From assembly GCA_016794505.1 (NCBI GenBank), contig JAEUJZ010000170.1, forward strand, positions 1 to 53,170: a stretch of 53,170 nt of DNA. The letters run 5' to 3'. The position numbers and the translations under genes were made by a program. How positions within the stretch are numbered: the stretch's first letter is position 1; the number at the start of each line of letters is the position of its first letter. Below the pieces are notes generated by a model. It worked only from the letters and a program-made list of their open reading frames with translations. It did not search any database and was not told the DNA's origin. Origin of the DNA: Myxococcales bacterium. Its GTDB lineage: Bacteria; Myxococcota_A; Polyangia; Palsa-1104; JAEUJZ01. This document shows positions 43,877 through 51,904 of this stretch, in pieces.

Positions 43877-44874
43877 TTTTGGGGGCGTCGTTTGATCCTG
43901 GTTTCCAGCGCCGCTAGCTCGGCTTCGTCTTGCTGGTCGGCGTGAATGGCTTCCTGCTTTTTGCGACCCTGGTCGAACCTGAGGTACAGCTCTCCCGTGC
44001 GCGCCTCCATCTGCTCATGGCTGACGGCGCCGGCGTGCGTGAGCAGGGGAAAGCCGTTGGACGTGATGATCTGATCCACGTTCTGTTTCCAGAAGGCCAT
44101 CCGCGTCTCCTGCTTCTGCTTGGCCCGCAGTTCAGCGGTTTCCAGGAAGATGACCACCAGCCGGTTCAGGGTGTCGATCTCGTCCTCGGTCAGGTAGTTC
44201 TTGGCGACGACGATGTCCGTCTTCCGCACCTTGTCGCCCTTCCAGGCGAGCAGGCCGAAATGCGGATCGGCAGGATTGGCCCGGGCGGTGATGAGTTCGG
44301 CGGCGGTCTTTTGCGTCACTGCAAAGATCAAAAGGTTCTGCACGGTGGCGAAGAAAACCTGCGTGGCCTTGTCCGTCTTGTCGTAGTCGCTGGAGAGCGC
44401 AAAAAGGTCGCGCACCTTCTGATAGAAACGCTTCTCCGAGGCCCGGATGTCCCGGATGCGCGCTAGCATCTCGTCGAAGTAGTCCGGGCGGCCGTCCGGG
44501 TTCTTCAGCCGCTCGTCGTCCATCACGAAGCCCTTGCGCAGGTATTCCTTCAGGATGGTGCTGGCCCAGCGGCGGAACTGCACGCCACGCGGCGAGCGCA
44601 CCCGGTAGCCGACGGCCAAGATGGCGTCCAGGTTGTAGAGCTTGGTCAGGTAATTCTTGCCGTCGGCGGCAGTTACCGAGGATTCCTCGGTAACTGAACT
44701 TTCCGCCAGTTCTCCGTCCGCGAAGATGTTCTTGAGGTGCAGCCCCACGTTGTCCGTGCTCACGTCAAACAACTGCGCCATCTCCCGCTGCGACAGCCAG
44801 ACGGTCTGGTCCTTGGCCCGCAGCTTGATCTGGCTGCGTCCGTCTTCCGTGGTGTAAAGAATGAGGTCGCTCAT
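43873..44874 (-). CDS. rhuM: RhuM-family protein within the hsd operon
   Basis: 333 residues from the ATG at 44874, which has GGAGGAAG upstream and overlaps the hsdS stop (ATGA). The N-terminal domain SDLILYTTEDGRSQIKLRAK, TVWLSQREMAQLFDVSTDNV, and NLDAILAVGYRVRSPRGVQF is the virulence-RhuM signature, with a DNA-binding-like core. The C-terminus carries ADPHFGLLAWKGDKVRKTDI and the YLTEDEIDTLNRLV helix. RhuM-like proteins are often found between type I restriction genes; their function is unknown, perhaps a Fic/DOC-like or regulatory role. Confidence 0.88.
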   Translation of the reverse strand: MSDLILYTTEDGRSQIKLRAKDQTVWLSQREMAQLFDVSTDNVGLHLKNIFADGELAESSVTEESSVTAADGKNYLTKLYNLDAILAVGYRVRSPRGVQFRRWASTILKEYLRKGFVMDDERLKNPDGRPDYFDEMLARIRDIRASEKRFYQKVRDLFALSSDYDKTDKATQVFFATVQNLLIFAVTQKTAAELITARANPADPHFGLLAWKGDKVRKTDIVVAKNYLTEDEIDTLNRLVVIFLETAELRAKQKQETRMAFWKQNVDQIITSNGFPLLTHAGAVSHEQMEARTGELYLRFDQGRKKQEAIHADQQDEAELAALETRIKRRPQK

Positions 44875-46166
44875 GCGGCCACTTCCTCCGGGGACGGGAA
44901 AAGCTGCTGCATCAGCCCTTTCTTGTGGGTCTTGAGGGCTTCGAGCTTTTGGGTTTCGGCGGTGATCAGGGCGTCGAGGCTGCTCAGACACGTGGCGATG
45001 CGTTGTTGTTCGGCGGGCCCAGGTAATCGAAAGCTTTGCGAGTAAAGATCCTTCAATGAAATGAACGGCTGGTCACTGCCAATAGACTTTTCGACCACAA
45101 ACTCTTTAATGAACTGGCGGCAAACATGAAACGCGAAATCTACCTGCAAGGAGTCATCGAGAAACTCTAGCCTCCCGACTCTTTGGTATAAAATCGCGAT
45201 TGGTTCGTGGTGCTGTATCTTGGCAATTTTTAGTTCGTCGTTCGTAACCGGGCGATTTAGCGCAAGAACTATATCGCCACCCCGGAGGACCAGTTCTGGG
45301 TATTCAGTTGCGTAGCTTTCAGGAAGGTAGCTGGTGTTTTCGGACCACTTTGTTGAACCATATCCGACGTTCTCAATTTGCAGTAGGCGAATGCCTGTCT
45401 TCGAATACTCCGATGCTTTGAATCCCTTGCCCGAACTGATTTTCAAGACTCGTCCAAATGAGGTTTCTTCCCACTCGCTAGCGTTTTGGAATTCGGGGAA
45501 GCGGCGGCGGGGTTGAGTTTCGCCTTCGCGGGGGAAAAGCTGCTGCATCAGCCCTTTTTTATGGGTCTTGAGCGCGTCCACTTTCCGCGCTTGCGCGGCC
45601 ATCAGCTCGTCCACCGAACTCAGGCAATCGGCGATTTTTTGTTGTTCGGCGGGCTTGGGGGTAGGCAGGCGCAGCTCTGAGAACTGCGCGTAGCTGATCA
45701 TTTTGCCATCGCGCAGTCCTTCGAGGTTCTTGGTGAGAATGCGAATGAATCTATCCGTCTTCAGGTAGTGCCTGAAGTATTCATCGCTTCCTTTGCCTCG
45801 ACGACGGAGGATGACATAGGCGGGGCTACAGATTCCGTGATACCGGGAATATTCGATGCCGCCTTGGAACGATCTGAGGCTGATGATGAAGTCCCCGACA
45901 CCCACGACTTTGTAGCTCTCGATGCTCTTCTCAGTCACAGAGACGTGGTAGTCGATCATGTGCCGGGGAATTGCACCGTGCTCCTGAGTAATTGCCAGAA
46001 CGGGAAGACCCGGCTCCGAGTTCCGGTCGTTGATTTGATCAAACAACGAGTCACCGGATTCCTGCGGCCATCCCTCCGCCCCCCGAAACTCCTGGAACCG
46101 CAGCTTCGGCACTAGCGCAGGCCTTGCCTCTTCCTTCGTGGCGGTGGTGTTGGTCTTACTGCTCAT
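44871..46166 (-). CDS. hsdS: Type I restriction-modification specificity subunit HsdS
   Basis: 431 residues from the ATG at 46166, which lies inside the hsdR end (11-base overlap); an earlier frame start at 46310 would be inside hsdR in a Ser/Pro-rich frame. Two target-recognition domains (about 15-180 and 230-390) are each followed by the same helical spacer: AEQQKIADCLSSVDELMAAQ...THKKGLMQQLFP and AEQQRIATCLSSLDALITAE...THKKGLMQQLFP. The repeated spacers define the half-site spacing. The first domain begins with LRFQEFRGAEGW and the second with RRFPEFQNASEW, a further symmetry. Recognition sequence cannot be predicted. Confidence 0.92.
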   Translation of the reverse strand: MSSKTNTTATKEEARPALVPKLRFQEFRGAEGWPQESGDSLFDQINDRNSEPGLPVLAITQEHGAIPRHMIDYHVSVTEKSIESYKVVGVGDFIISLRSFQGGIEYSRYHGICSPAYVILRRRGKGSDEYFRHYLKTDRFIRILTKNLEGLRDGKMISYAQFSELRLPTPKPAEQQKIADCLSSVDELMAAQARKVDALKTHKKGLMQQLFPREGETQPRRRFPEFQNASEWEETSFGRVLKISSGKGFKASEYSKTGIRLLQIENVGYGSTKWSENTSYLPESYATEYPELVLRGGDIVLALNRPVTNDELKIAKIQHHEPIAILYQRVGRLEFLDDSLQVDFAFHVCRQFIKEFVVEKSIGSDQPFISLKDLYSQSFRLPGPAEQQRIATCLSSLDALITAETQKLEALKTHKKGLMQQLFPSPEEVAA

Positions 46167-49100
46167 AGGCACTGAGTCCTGAGATGTCGCGGCCACCGGC
46201 GCGTTTGGTGAGGAGGGGGGCCAACTCGGCCATGAGGGCGAGCTCGGCCTGGGTGCGGGCTTTCCAGCCGAGGTCGAGCGGGGCCATGAGGTCGCTGAGC
46301 TGCTCGCCATCGAAGATCATGCGGTCGAGGATGCCGTCCACGAAGGTTTGCAGTGCGGCAGTGGCGAGGCCGTGCTTGGCGGCGATGGCGGCGAGCTCCT
46401 TGGCATTCCGTTCCGCCTTGAAGCGGGTGTAGCCCTCGCGAATGGCGGCTTCGCTGAGGCCCTCGCCCGCCTTGAGCGTGCCGATGTATTCGGCGATGTC
46501 GTCGCGCTCGTTCATGAACTTGGCATCGGCGCTGATGAGGCCGATGAGTTCCTCGCGGGTCATCTTTGACTTGCCCGGCCCCTTGGCGGAGTAGCGGGCG
46601 ATGAGCCCCATGATGTAGTCGTAATCAATGACGGCAGAGGCGAAGAGCACGAACTCGAAGTCGAGCTGGTCCACCGGGTCGTCGGTGGCGTTGTCCTTGC
46701 CACCGGTCTTGCCCTGCTTCTCTTTGAGCTGCTTGGCCGTCTCCAGATACTGGCCTTTGAAGCCGCGCAGGTTTTCCTCGGGCAGCACCTGCTGGATGCT
46801 GGCTTTGTTTTCCTGGGTGAGGTCGGTGTATTGGTCGAGCTGGGTTTTGAGCCGCTGGACTTCCTTGAAGCGTTCGATGAAGGCGGCCTTGGCGGCATCG
46901 CCTTTCAGATTCGTCACGGCGGAGGGCGTGCAGTCGAGGTCCTGGGACTTCATGAAGCTCTCGAGCTTCTGCACGGCGGTCTCCAGCTTCTGGATGACCA
47001 CGGGGGCCTTGTCCACAAGCCAGATTTCCCGCGCCTGCTCACCGGTCTTTTCGCCGCTAAAGAGGGCGATGGCGGCATCCACGGCGTCCTGCTGCTGGCG
47101 GAAGTCGAGGACGTTGCCGTAGGGCTTGGTGCCGTTGAGCACGCGATTGGTGCGGGAGAAGGCCTGGATGAGGCCGTGGTGCTTGAGGTTCTTGTCCACG
47201 TAGAGCGTGTTCAGGAACTTGGAATCGAAGCCGGTGAGCAGCATGTCCACCACGATGGTGATGTCGATCTTGTGGTGGGGGACGTTGGGGTAGGCCTTCC
47301 GCAAATCGGCGTCGGGCCACTGCTGGTCCTTGATGCGCTTCTGCACATCCTGGTAGTAGAGGTCGAACTCGCTGAGTCGGTGATTGGTGCCGTAGCGGGC
47401 GTTGTAATCGGCGAGGATGGCCTTGAGCGCGGCTTTCTTGCCCTCGGGGTCTTCCTCGTTGTCCGCCTGCTCCTGCGGCAGGTCTTCCTGGATCTGCTTC
47501 ACATCCGGATCACCATCGGCAGGCGGCGAGAAGACGCAGGCGATGTTCAGCGGTTGGAAGTCGGGATCGGTGGCCTTTTTCTCGGCCTGCATCGCTTTGA
47601 ACAGCGCGTGGTATTCGATGGCGTCATTGATGGACGCGGTGGCGAGGATGGCATTGAAGCGGCGTCCGCCGGTGGCGGCATCGTGCTTTTGGAGGATGGC
47701 GTCGATGACAGCCTTCTTCGCGAGGGCCTCGCCGGGCTTCGCCGGTTTTTTGCCCTCGGGCTTGAAGTAGTCGATGTGGAAGCGCAGGACGTTCCCGTCC
47801 TCGATGGCGTGGGTGATGGTGTAGGCGTGGAGCTGCTTCTGGAACAGATCCGCCGTGGTGCGCATGGAGGCCTGCTCGTCCTCGATCTTCTGGAGGGACG
47901 CATTGGCCTCGAAGATGGGCGTGCCGGTGAATCCGAAGAGCTGGGCGCGGGGGAAGAACTCTTTGATGGCCTTGTGGTTCTCGCCGAACTGCGAGCGGTG
48001 GCACTCGTCGAAGATGAAGACGATGCGTTTGTCACTGAGTTGAGCCAGCATCTCCTTGTAGGTGGGCTGGTCGTTCCTCTTCCGCTGCTTGTTGCGCTTG
48101 CTGGTTTCGTCCAGCGCGAGGCCGAGCTTCTGGATGGTGGTGACGATGACCTTATCCGCGTAGTCCTCGGACAGCAGACGGCGGACGAGGGCGGCGGTGT
48201 TGGTGTTTTCCTCGACGCAGCCTTCCTGGAACTTGTTGAACTCCTCGCGCGTCTGCCGGTCGAGGTCCTTGCGGTCCACGACGAAGACGCATTTGTGGAT
48301 GTTCTCGTTCAGCTTCAGGAGCGTGGAGGCTTTGAAGGAGGTGAGCGTCTTGCCGCTGCCGGTGGTGTGCCAGATGTAGCCGTTGCCGTTGTCTTCCTCG
48401 ATGCACCGCACAATGTGCTGCACGGCATAGACCTGATAAGGCCGCATGATCATAAGCTTCTGCTCACTCTCGACGAGCACCATGTAGCGGCTGATGGTCT
48501 TTCCGAGGTCGCACTTCTTCAGGAAGCGCTCCGCAAAGTCGGCGAGGTGGGAGATCTTCTGGTTGGCGTCGTCCGCGAACTCGTAGACGGGCAGGAAGCG
48601 CTCGTCGGCGTTGAAGGCAAAGTGGCGGGCGTTGTTGTTCGCGAAGTAGTAGGTGCGGTCGCGATTGCTGACGATGAAGATCTGCATGAAGCAGAGCAGC
48701 GTCTTGGTGTAACCGTTGCCAGGGTCGTTCTTGTACTCGACGATCTGCTCCATGGCCCGGCGGGGATTCACGCCCAGGGACTTCAGCTCGATCTGCACAC
48801 AGGGCACGCCATTGATGAGCAGGATGACATCGTAGCGGTGGTGGCTGTTGTCTGTGTTGATGCGGAGCTGCTTGATGACCTCGAAGTGGTTTTTGCACCA
48901 GTCTTTGAGGTTCACCAGGGAGTAGTTCAGCGCCGTGCCGTCGTCGCGGGTGAAGGAATTGATGCTGCGCAGGGTCTTGGAGGCTGTGAAGACATCTGGG
49001 GTGACGACCTCATCAAGCAGGCGGGCGAACTCGGCATCGGTCAGGCGGACGCGGTTTAGGGCCTCGAACTTTTCGCGGAAGTTCTTCTCCAGCGCCGCGC

Positions 49101-49194
49101 GGTTGCGGATGCTTGGCCGGTATTCGTACTTCAAGCCAACCAGCTTCTCGACAAGCTGTTCTTCCAGTTGGCTTTCGTGTGGAGTCAGTGACAT
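46156..49194 (-). CDS. hsdR: Type I restriction endonuclease/translocase subunit HsdR
   Basis: 1012 residues from the ATG at 49194 (MSLTPHESQLEEQLVEKLVG, the family start); the frame upstream to 49380 is low quality. Nuclease domain: RYDVILLINGVPCVQIELKS gives the D...ExK catalytic residues. Translocase: Walker A WHTTGSGKTLTSF, motif II IFDECHRSQ (Cys in place of Ala of DEAH), motif III FGFTGTPIF, motif VI QAFSRTNRVL. The helical C-terminus (LIGLISADAKFMNERDDIAE) docks on the methylase, EcoR124-like. It cuts unmethylated DNA after ATP-driven translocation. First gene of the operon. Confidence 0.93.
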   Translation of the reverse strand: MSLTPHESQLEEQLVEKLVGLKYEYRPSIRNRAALEKNFREKFEALNRVRLTDAEFARLLDEVVTPDVFTASKTLRSINSFTRDDGTALNYSLVNLKDWCKNHFEVIKQLRINTDNSHHRYDVILLINGVPCVQIELKSLGVNPRRAMEQIVEYKNDPGNGYTKTLLCFMQIFIVSNRDRTYYFANNNARHFAFNADERFLPVYEFADDANQKISHLADFAERFLKKCDLGKTISRYMVLVESEQKLMIMRPYQVYAVQHIVRCIEEDNGNGYIWHTTGSGKTLTSFKASTLLKLNENIHKCVFVVDRKDLDRQTREEFNKFQEGCVEENTNTAALVRRLLSEDYADKVIVTTIQKLGLALDETSKRNKQRKRNDQPTYKEMLAQLSDKRIVFIFDECHRSQFGENHKAIKEFFPRAQLFGFTGTPIFEANASLQKIEDEQASMRTTADLFQKQLHAYTITHAIEDGNVLRFHIDYFKPEGKKPAKPGEALAKKAVIDAILQKHDAATGGRRFNAILATASINDAIEYHALFKAMQAEKKATDPDFQPLNIACVFSPPADGDPDVKQIQEDLPQEQADNEEDPEGKKAALKAILADYNARYGTNHRLSEFDLYYQDVQKRIKDQQWPDADLRKAYPNVPHHKIDITIVVDMLLTGFDSKFLNTLYVDKNLKHHGLIQAFSRTNRVLNGTKPYGNVLDFRQQQDAVDAAIALFSGEKTGEQAREIWLVDKAPVVIQKLETAVQKLESFMKSQDLDCTPSAVTNLKGDAAKAAFIERFKEVQRLKTQLDQYTDLTQENKASIQQVLPEENLRGFKGQYLETAKQLKEKQGKTGGKDNATDDPVDQLDFEFVLFASAVIDYDYIMGLIARYSAKGPGKSKMTREELIGLISADAKFMNERDDIAEYIGTLKAGEGLSEAAIREGYTRFKAERNAKELAAIAAKHGLATAALQTFVDGILDRMIFDGEQLSDLMAPLDLGWKARTQAELALMAELAPLLTKRAGGRDISGLSAYEQ

Positions 49195-49425
49195 TTTTGA
49201 CCGCCTGCTATCCGGTTCAGACGGCATCCCGCAAAGTGAAGCATCGTTTCCCGTCTGTTCCAACAGCTTGGATACGACGCCGGTGCGCCTGGGGTCAACG
49301 CGGTTTTGATGAGTGTGGCTGTGGCGTGAAGGAACGAGGTAGGGTGCCGACGCTGTAGCGTCAGGCGGGGGATCATCCACGACAACGACGCCCAGCTGCC
49401 AGCGATGGGCGTCAGGGGGAGTCTG

Positions 49426-49818
49426 CTATCGAAGCATCGTGAGGGGCGCTTCTTCGCCGATGGTGGGCGAGGCGCAACGGCGCTCCATCTCTGCCCGTGC
49501 GGCCTCGGTGCTGGCGAAGTACCGCCAGCTGACGGCGCTCTGGATCAGGCTCACTTGGGCCAGAGAGAACCGATGTGCAGCACTTTCGGGATGTGCCCAG
49601 CGCACGACGCAGAGCAGCACATCGCCCTGCCGCCGCAGGCTGTAGAGCGTCCACATTAGGTCGCGTTTGCTCGTCGCTCGGCACAGGAACTCATGTGCCT
49701 GCCGCTCGAATGGCTTACTGAGGTCAAGCACCGCCGGAAGCGGCAAGGGGGGCGGTCGGCGATAGCGCATCCGTCGACGACGAGCCGATACATTTGCACT
49801 CCGGGCATGACAGACCAT
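49426..49818 (-). CDS. Small hypothetical basic protein
   Basis: 130 residues from the ATG at 49818, preceded by CAGGAGGACTCT. N-terminus basic and Pro-rich (RRRRMRYRRPPPLPLPAVLD), then a compact alpha/beta part: KPFERQAHEFLCRATSKRDL, MWTLYSLRRQGDVLLCVVRW, AQVSLIQSAVSWRYFASTEA. No known family. It lies between the restriction operon and the recombinase genes and may be a small accessory protein of the mobile region. Confidence 0.55.
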   Translation of the reverse strand: MVCHARSANVSARRRRMRYRRPPPLPLPAVLDLSKPFERQAHEFLCRATSKRDLMWTLYSLRRQGDVLLCVVRWAHPESAAHRFSLAQVSLIQSAVSWRYFASTEAARAEMERRCASPTIGEEAPLTMLR

Positions 49819-50047
49819 AGAGTCCTCCTGTTCGCGTCTGACCGTGACTTTCGACGGTGGCGGCCTGACGCGGGCGATGGGCTCCCGGTTCGCGCCGGGG
49901 GCCTTTTGAGTTTTCGAGCCCGGGGATAGCGGGCTCAAGTAGTAGAAATAGCTGGCCTTTTGTCGCTTGGCAATACTCTAAACCATGCCAATTCGACTGA
50001 AATCGAGCGAAATTTTTTGAACGCTAGCCACGTGGTACGTGGTTCGG

Positions 50048-50569
50048 ATGGTTCGCGGTCACAAGAACCCTCTGCACCACGGCTTACCGGCTCGGCTGCG
50101 AAAGGCCCGGCGGACGGCGAAGCTGACGCCGAAGGCTGTGGTGCTGCGGATGGGTGGGGATCAGGCGCTCGTTCGCGAGATTGAAGATGGGAAGCGACTG
50201 CCTACCGTCGGGACGCTTGCGCGCCTGGCCGCCGCGTTGGCGGTGACGCCGGCCTGGCTGGCCTACGGCATCGGCGAACCTGCGATGGGACACCGGGCCG
50301 CGACGTGCGATGGCATGGGTGCCCGACTGCAAGGCACACGCTTGCAGGCTGGGTACAGCAAAGCCGCCGTTGCGCGACTCGTAGGCCTCAGCCCCAGCGC
50401 ATACGCCAAGATCGAGAATGGGGGCCAGTCGGGAGTCGATGTGATCGAATCGCTGGCCAAGACGCTTGGCGTGTCGCCTGGCTGGCTGGCATTCGGCGTG
50501 GGGCCACAGCAATACGTCGCGCCTCGCCGCGGTCGCCCCCCGGCCCAATCACCCGCCGATGCTCGCTAG
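50048..50569 (+). CDS. XRE-family regulator with two helix-turn-helix domains
   Basis: 173 residues. Two consecutive HTH_3-type domains: LPARLRKARRTAKLTPKAVV to LAAALAVTPAWLAYGIGEP, and GARLQGTRLQAGYSKAAVAR with LSPSAYAKIENGGQSGVDVI to LAKTLGVSPGWLAFGVG. Each ends with the same LA-x-LGV-x-P-x-WLA-x-GxG tail, so the protein arose by internal duplication. It is convergent with the serine recombinase and their 3' ends overlap by 21 bases. Likely a repressor of the mobile region. The start may be GTG 50039 or ATG 50048. Confidence 0.82.
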   Translation: MVRGHKNPLHHGLPARLRKARRTAKLTPKAVVLRMGGDQALVREIEDGKRLPTVGTLARLAAALAVTPAWLAYGIGEPAMGHRAATCDGMGARLQGTRLQAGYSKAAVARLVGLSPSAYAKIENGGQSGVDVIESLAKTLGVSPGWLAFGVGPQQYVAPRRGRPPAQSPADAR

Positions 50570-51661
50570 CTCATCCCCCACCAGCAGCTTCGCCACCTGC
50601 GCCGGATGCCACAGCCCGCCTGCTTTGGGGCGAAGCCCCTCTCCCGCCAGCCGAATCCCGATCTCACGCAGCGAAGTCCCCTCGGCACGAAGCTCCAGCG
50701 CCCGCCGCGTCGCGGCTTCAGTGTTGCCGTGCGTCGCATCCTGAAGCAGCTTCGCGACCTGCGCCGGATGCCAGATGCCGCCGCGCAGAGGCGTCAGCTT
50801 CTCTTTGCGCAGGCGTCGGCCGATCTGGTTCAGGCTCAGCCCTTGCGCACGTAGCTCCTTCGCTCGCTCCATCGCTGTTTCGGGATCGTGGCGCAGCGGA
50901 ATCAGCGGGCCGTGCGTGCGCGTGGGCCGGATTTGTTCCGTGCCTTTCCGTCGCAGCAAGCGGCTCAGGCTCTGCATACGCCAGATTCCGTTGCGTCGAG
51001 CCGAGATGCCCGCATCATTCAGCCGCCGCGCGATCTGGTGCAGTTTCAACCCGTCGCTGCGCATATCCTGAATCTGCCGAAGCACATCCTGTTCTTCGGC
51101 CAGCGGCACCAGCAAGCGCCGCCCGTTCTCATCGGTGTCGTGGCTGAAGCGATACCCATACGGCGCCGGCCCGAGGCGAATCCCCTGCGCCTTCATGTGC
51201 TGTAACGCGTCGCGTGTCCGCTCCGAGATCATCTCCCGCTCGAACTGGTTGTAGTTCGCGAGGTTCATCAGCACCATCCGCCCCGCCGCCGAGTGCGTGT
51301 TGACCATGCCGCACAGCGACAGCAGGTGGTACCGCTCGTCGCTGAAAAGCTCGTCGACGAGCGTGCAGACATCGCGCAGCGACCGCGACAACCTGTCGAG
51401 CTTGGCGACGAGCAGAGTGTTCGCCCGCCCCCGGCGCAGCATCTGTAGCGCCGCTTGCAGGCCGGGGCGGTTGAGAGTGCTGCCCGATATCCCTTCGTCC
51501 GCCTTTATGTCGATAAGCTTGATCCCATTCAATCGGCAATATGCGCGCAGCTTATCGCGTTGTACGTCCAAGCTCACCCCCTCGGTGGCTTGCTCCTCCG
51601 TGCTGACCCGAACGTATCCGATGGCGGTTCTAGTGGTCTGTGTATGGGCATGTGCTCGCAT
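50549..51661 (-). CDS. Serine recombinase with three repeated C-terminal modules
   Basis: 370 residues. Catalytic resolvase domain: TAIGYVRVSTEEQATEGVSL (nucleophile Ser in VRVSTEEQ), ADEGISGSTLNRPGLQAALQ, LLVAKLDRLSRSLRDV, and EREMISERTRDALQ. A linker KAQGIRLGPAPYGYRF follows. Then three similar helix-turn-helix-like modules: MRSDGLKLHQIARRLNDAGI, LRAQGLSLNQIGRRLRKEKL and LRAEGTSLREIGIRLAGEGL, each followed by an xGGIWHPAQVAKLL-like segment. It lacks the long Cys-rich zinc domain of large integrases. It probably mediates integration, excision or inversion. Confidence 0.88.
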   Translation of the reverse strand: MRAHAHTQTTRTAIGYVRVSTEEQATEGVSLDVQRDKLRAYCRLNGIKLIDIKADEGISGSTLNRPGLQAALQMLRRGRANTLLVAKLDRLSRSLRDVCTLVDELFSDERYHLLSLCGMVNTHSAAGRMVLMNLANYNQFEREMISERTRDALQHMKAQGIRLGPAPYGYRFSHDTDENGRRLLVPLAEEQDVLRQIQDMRSDGLKLHQIARRLNDAGISARRNGIWRMQSLSRLLRRKGTEQIRPTRTHGPLIPLRHDPETAMERAKELRAQGLSLNQIGRRLRKEKLTPLRGGIWHPAQVAKLLQDATHGNTEAATRRALELRAEGTSLREIGIRLAGEGLRPKAGGLWHPAQVAKLLVGDELASIGG

Positions 51662-51904
51662 GCCGGGCTTATTAAACAGAATGGGGGTTCCTGAACAGCG
51701 ACGGGACGATCGGCGTCGTTTTGAACTCGCTGCCTCTGGACGGTCGCTTTGTGCTGCGCCCCGTCCGTCCGAAGTCGCCGAGCACGTCGGGCGGCGATTC
51801 TACAGAATAGTCGTCGACTCCCGCCCCGATTGCCCGATAGATTCCAGCCCACACAGCGACACAAAACCCCGTCCCGCAATCCTCTCACCCCCGCCGTCCA
51901 CGTC

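Noticed and set aside
46831..49059. 742-residue plus-strand open frame
   Set aside because: Val/Gly/Leu/Asp-rich antisense shadow of hsdR, whose motifs are all intact on the minus strand.
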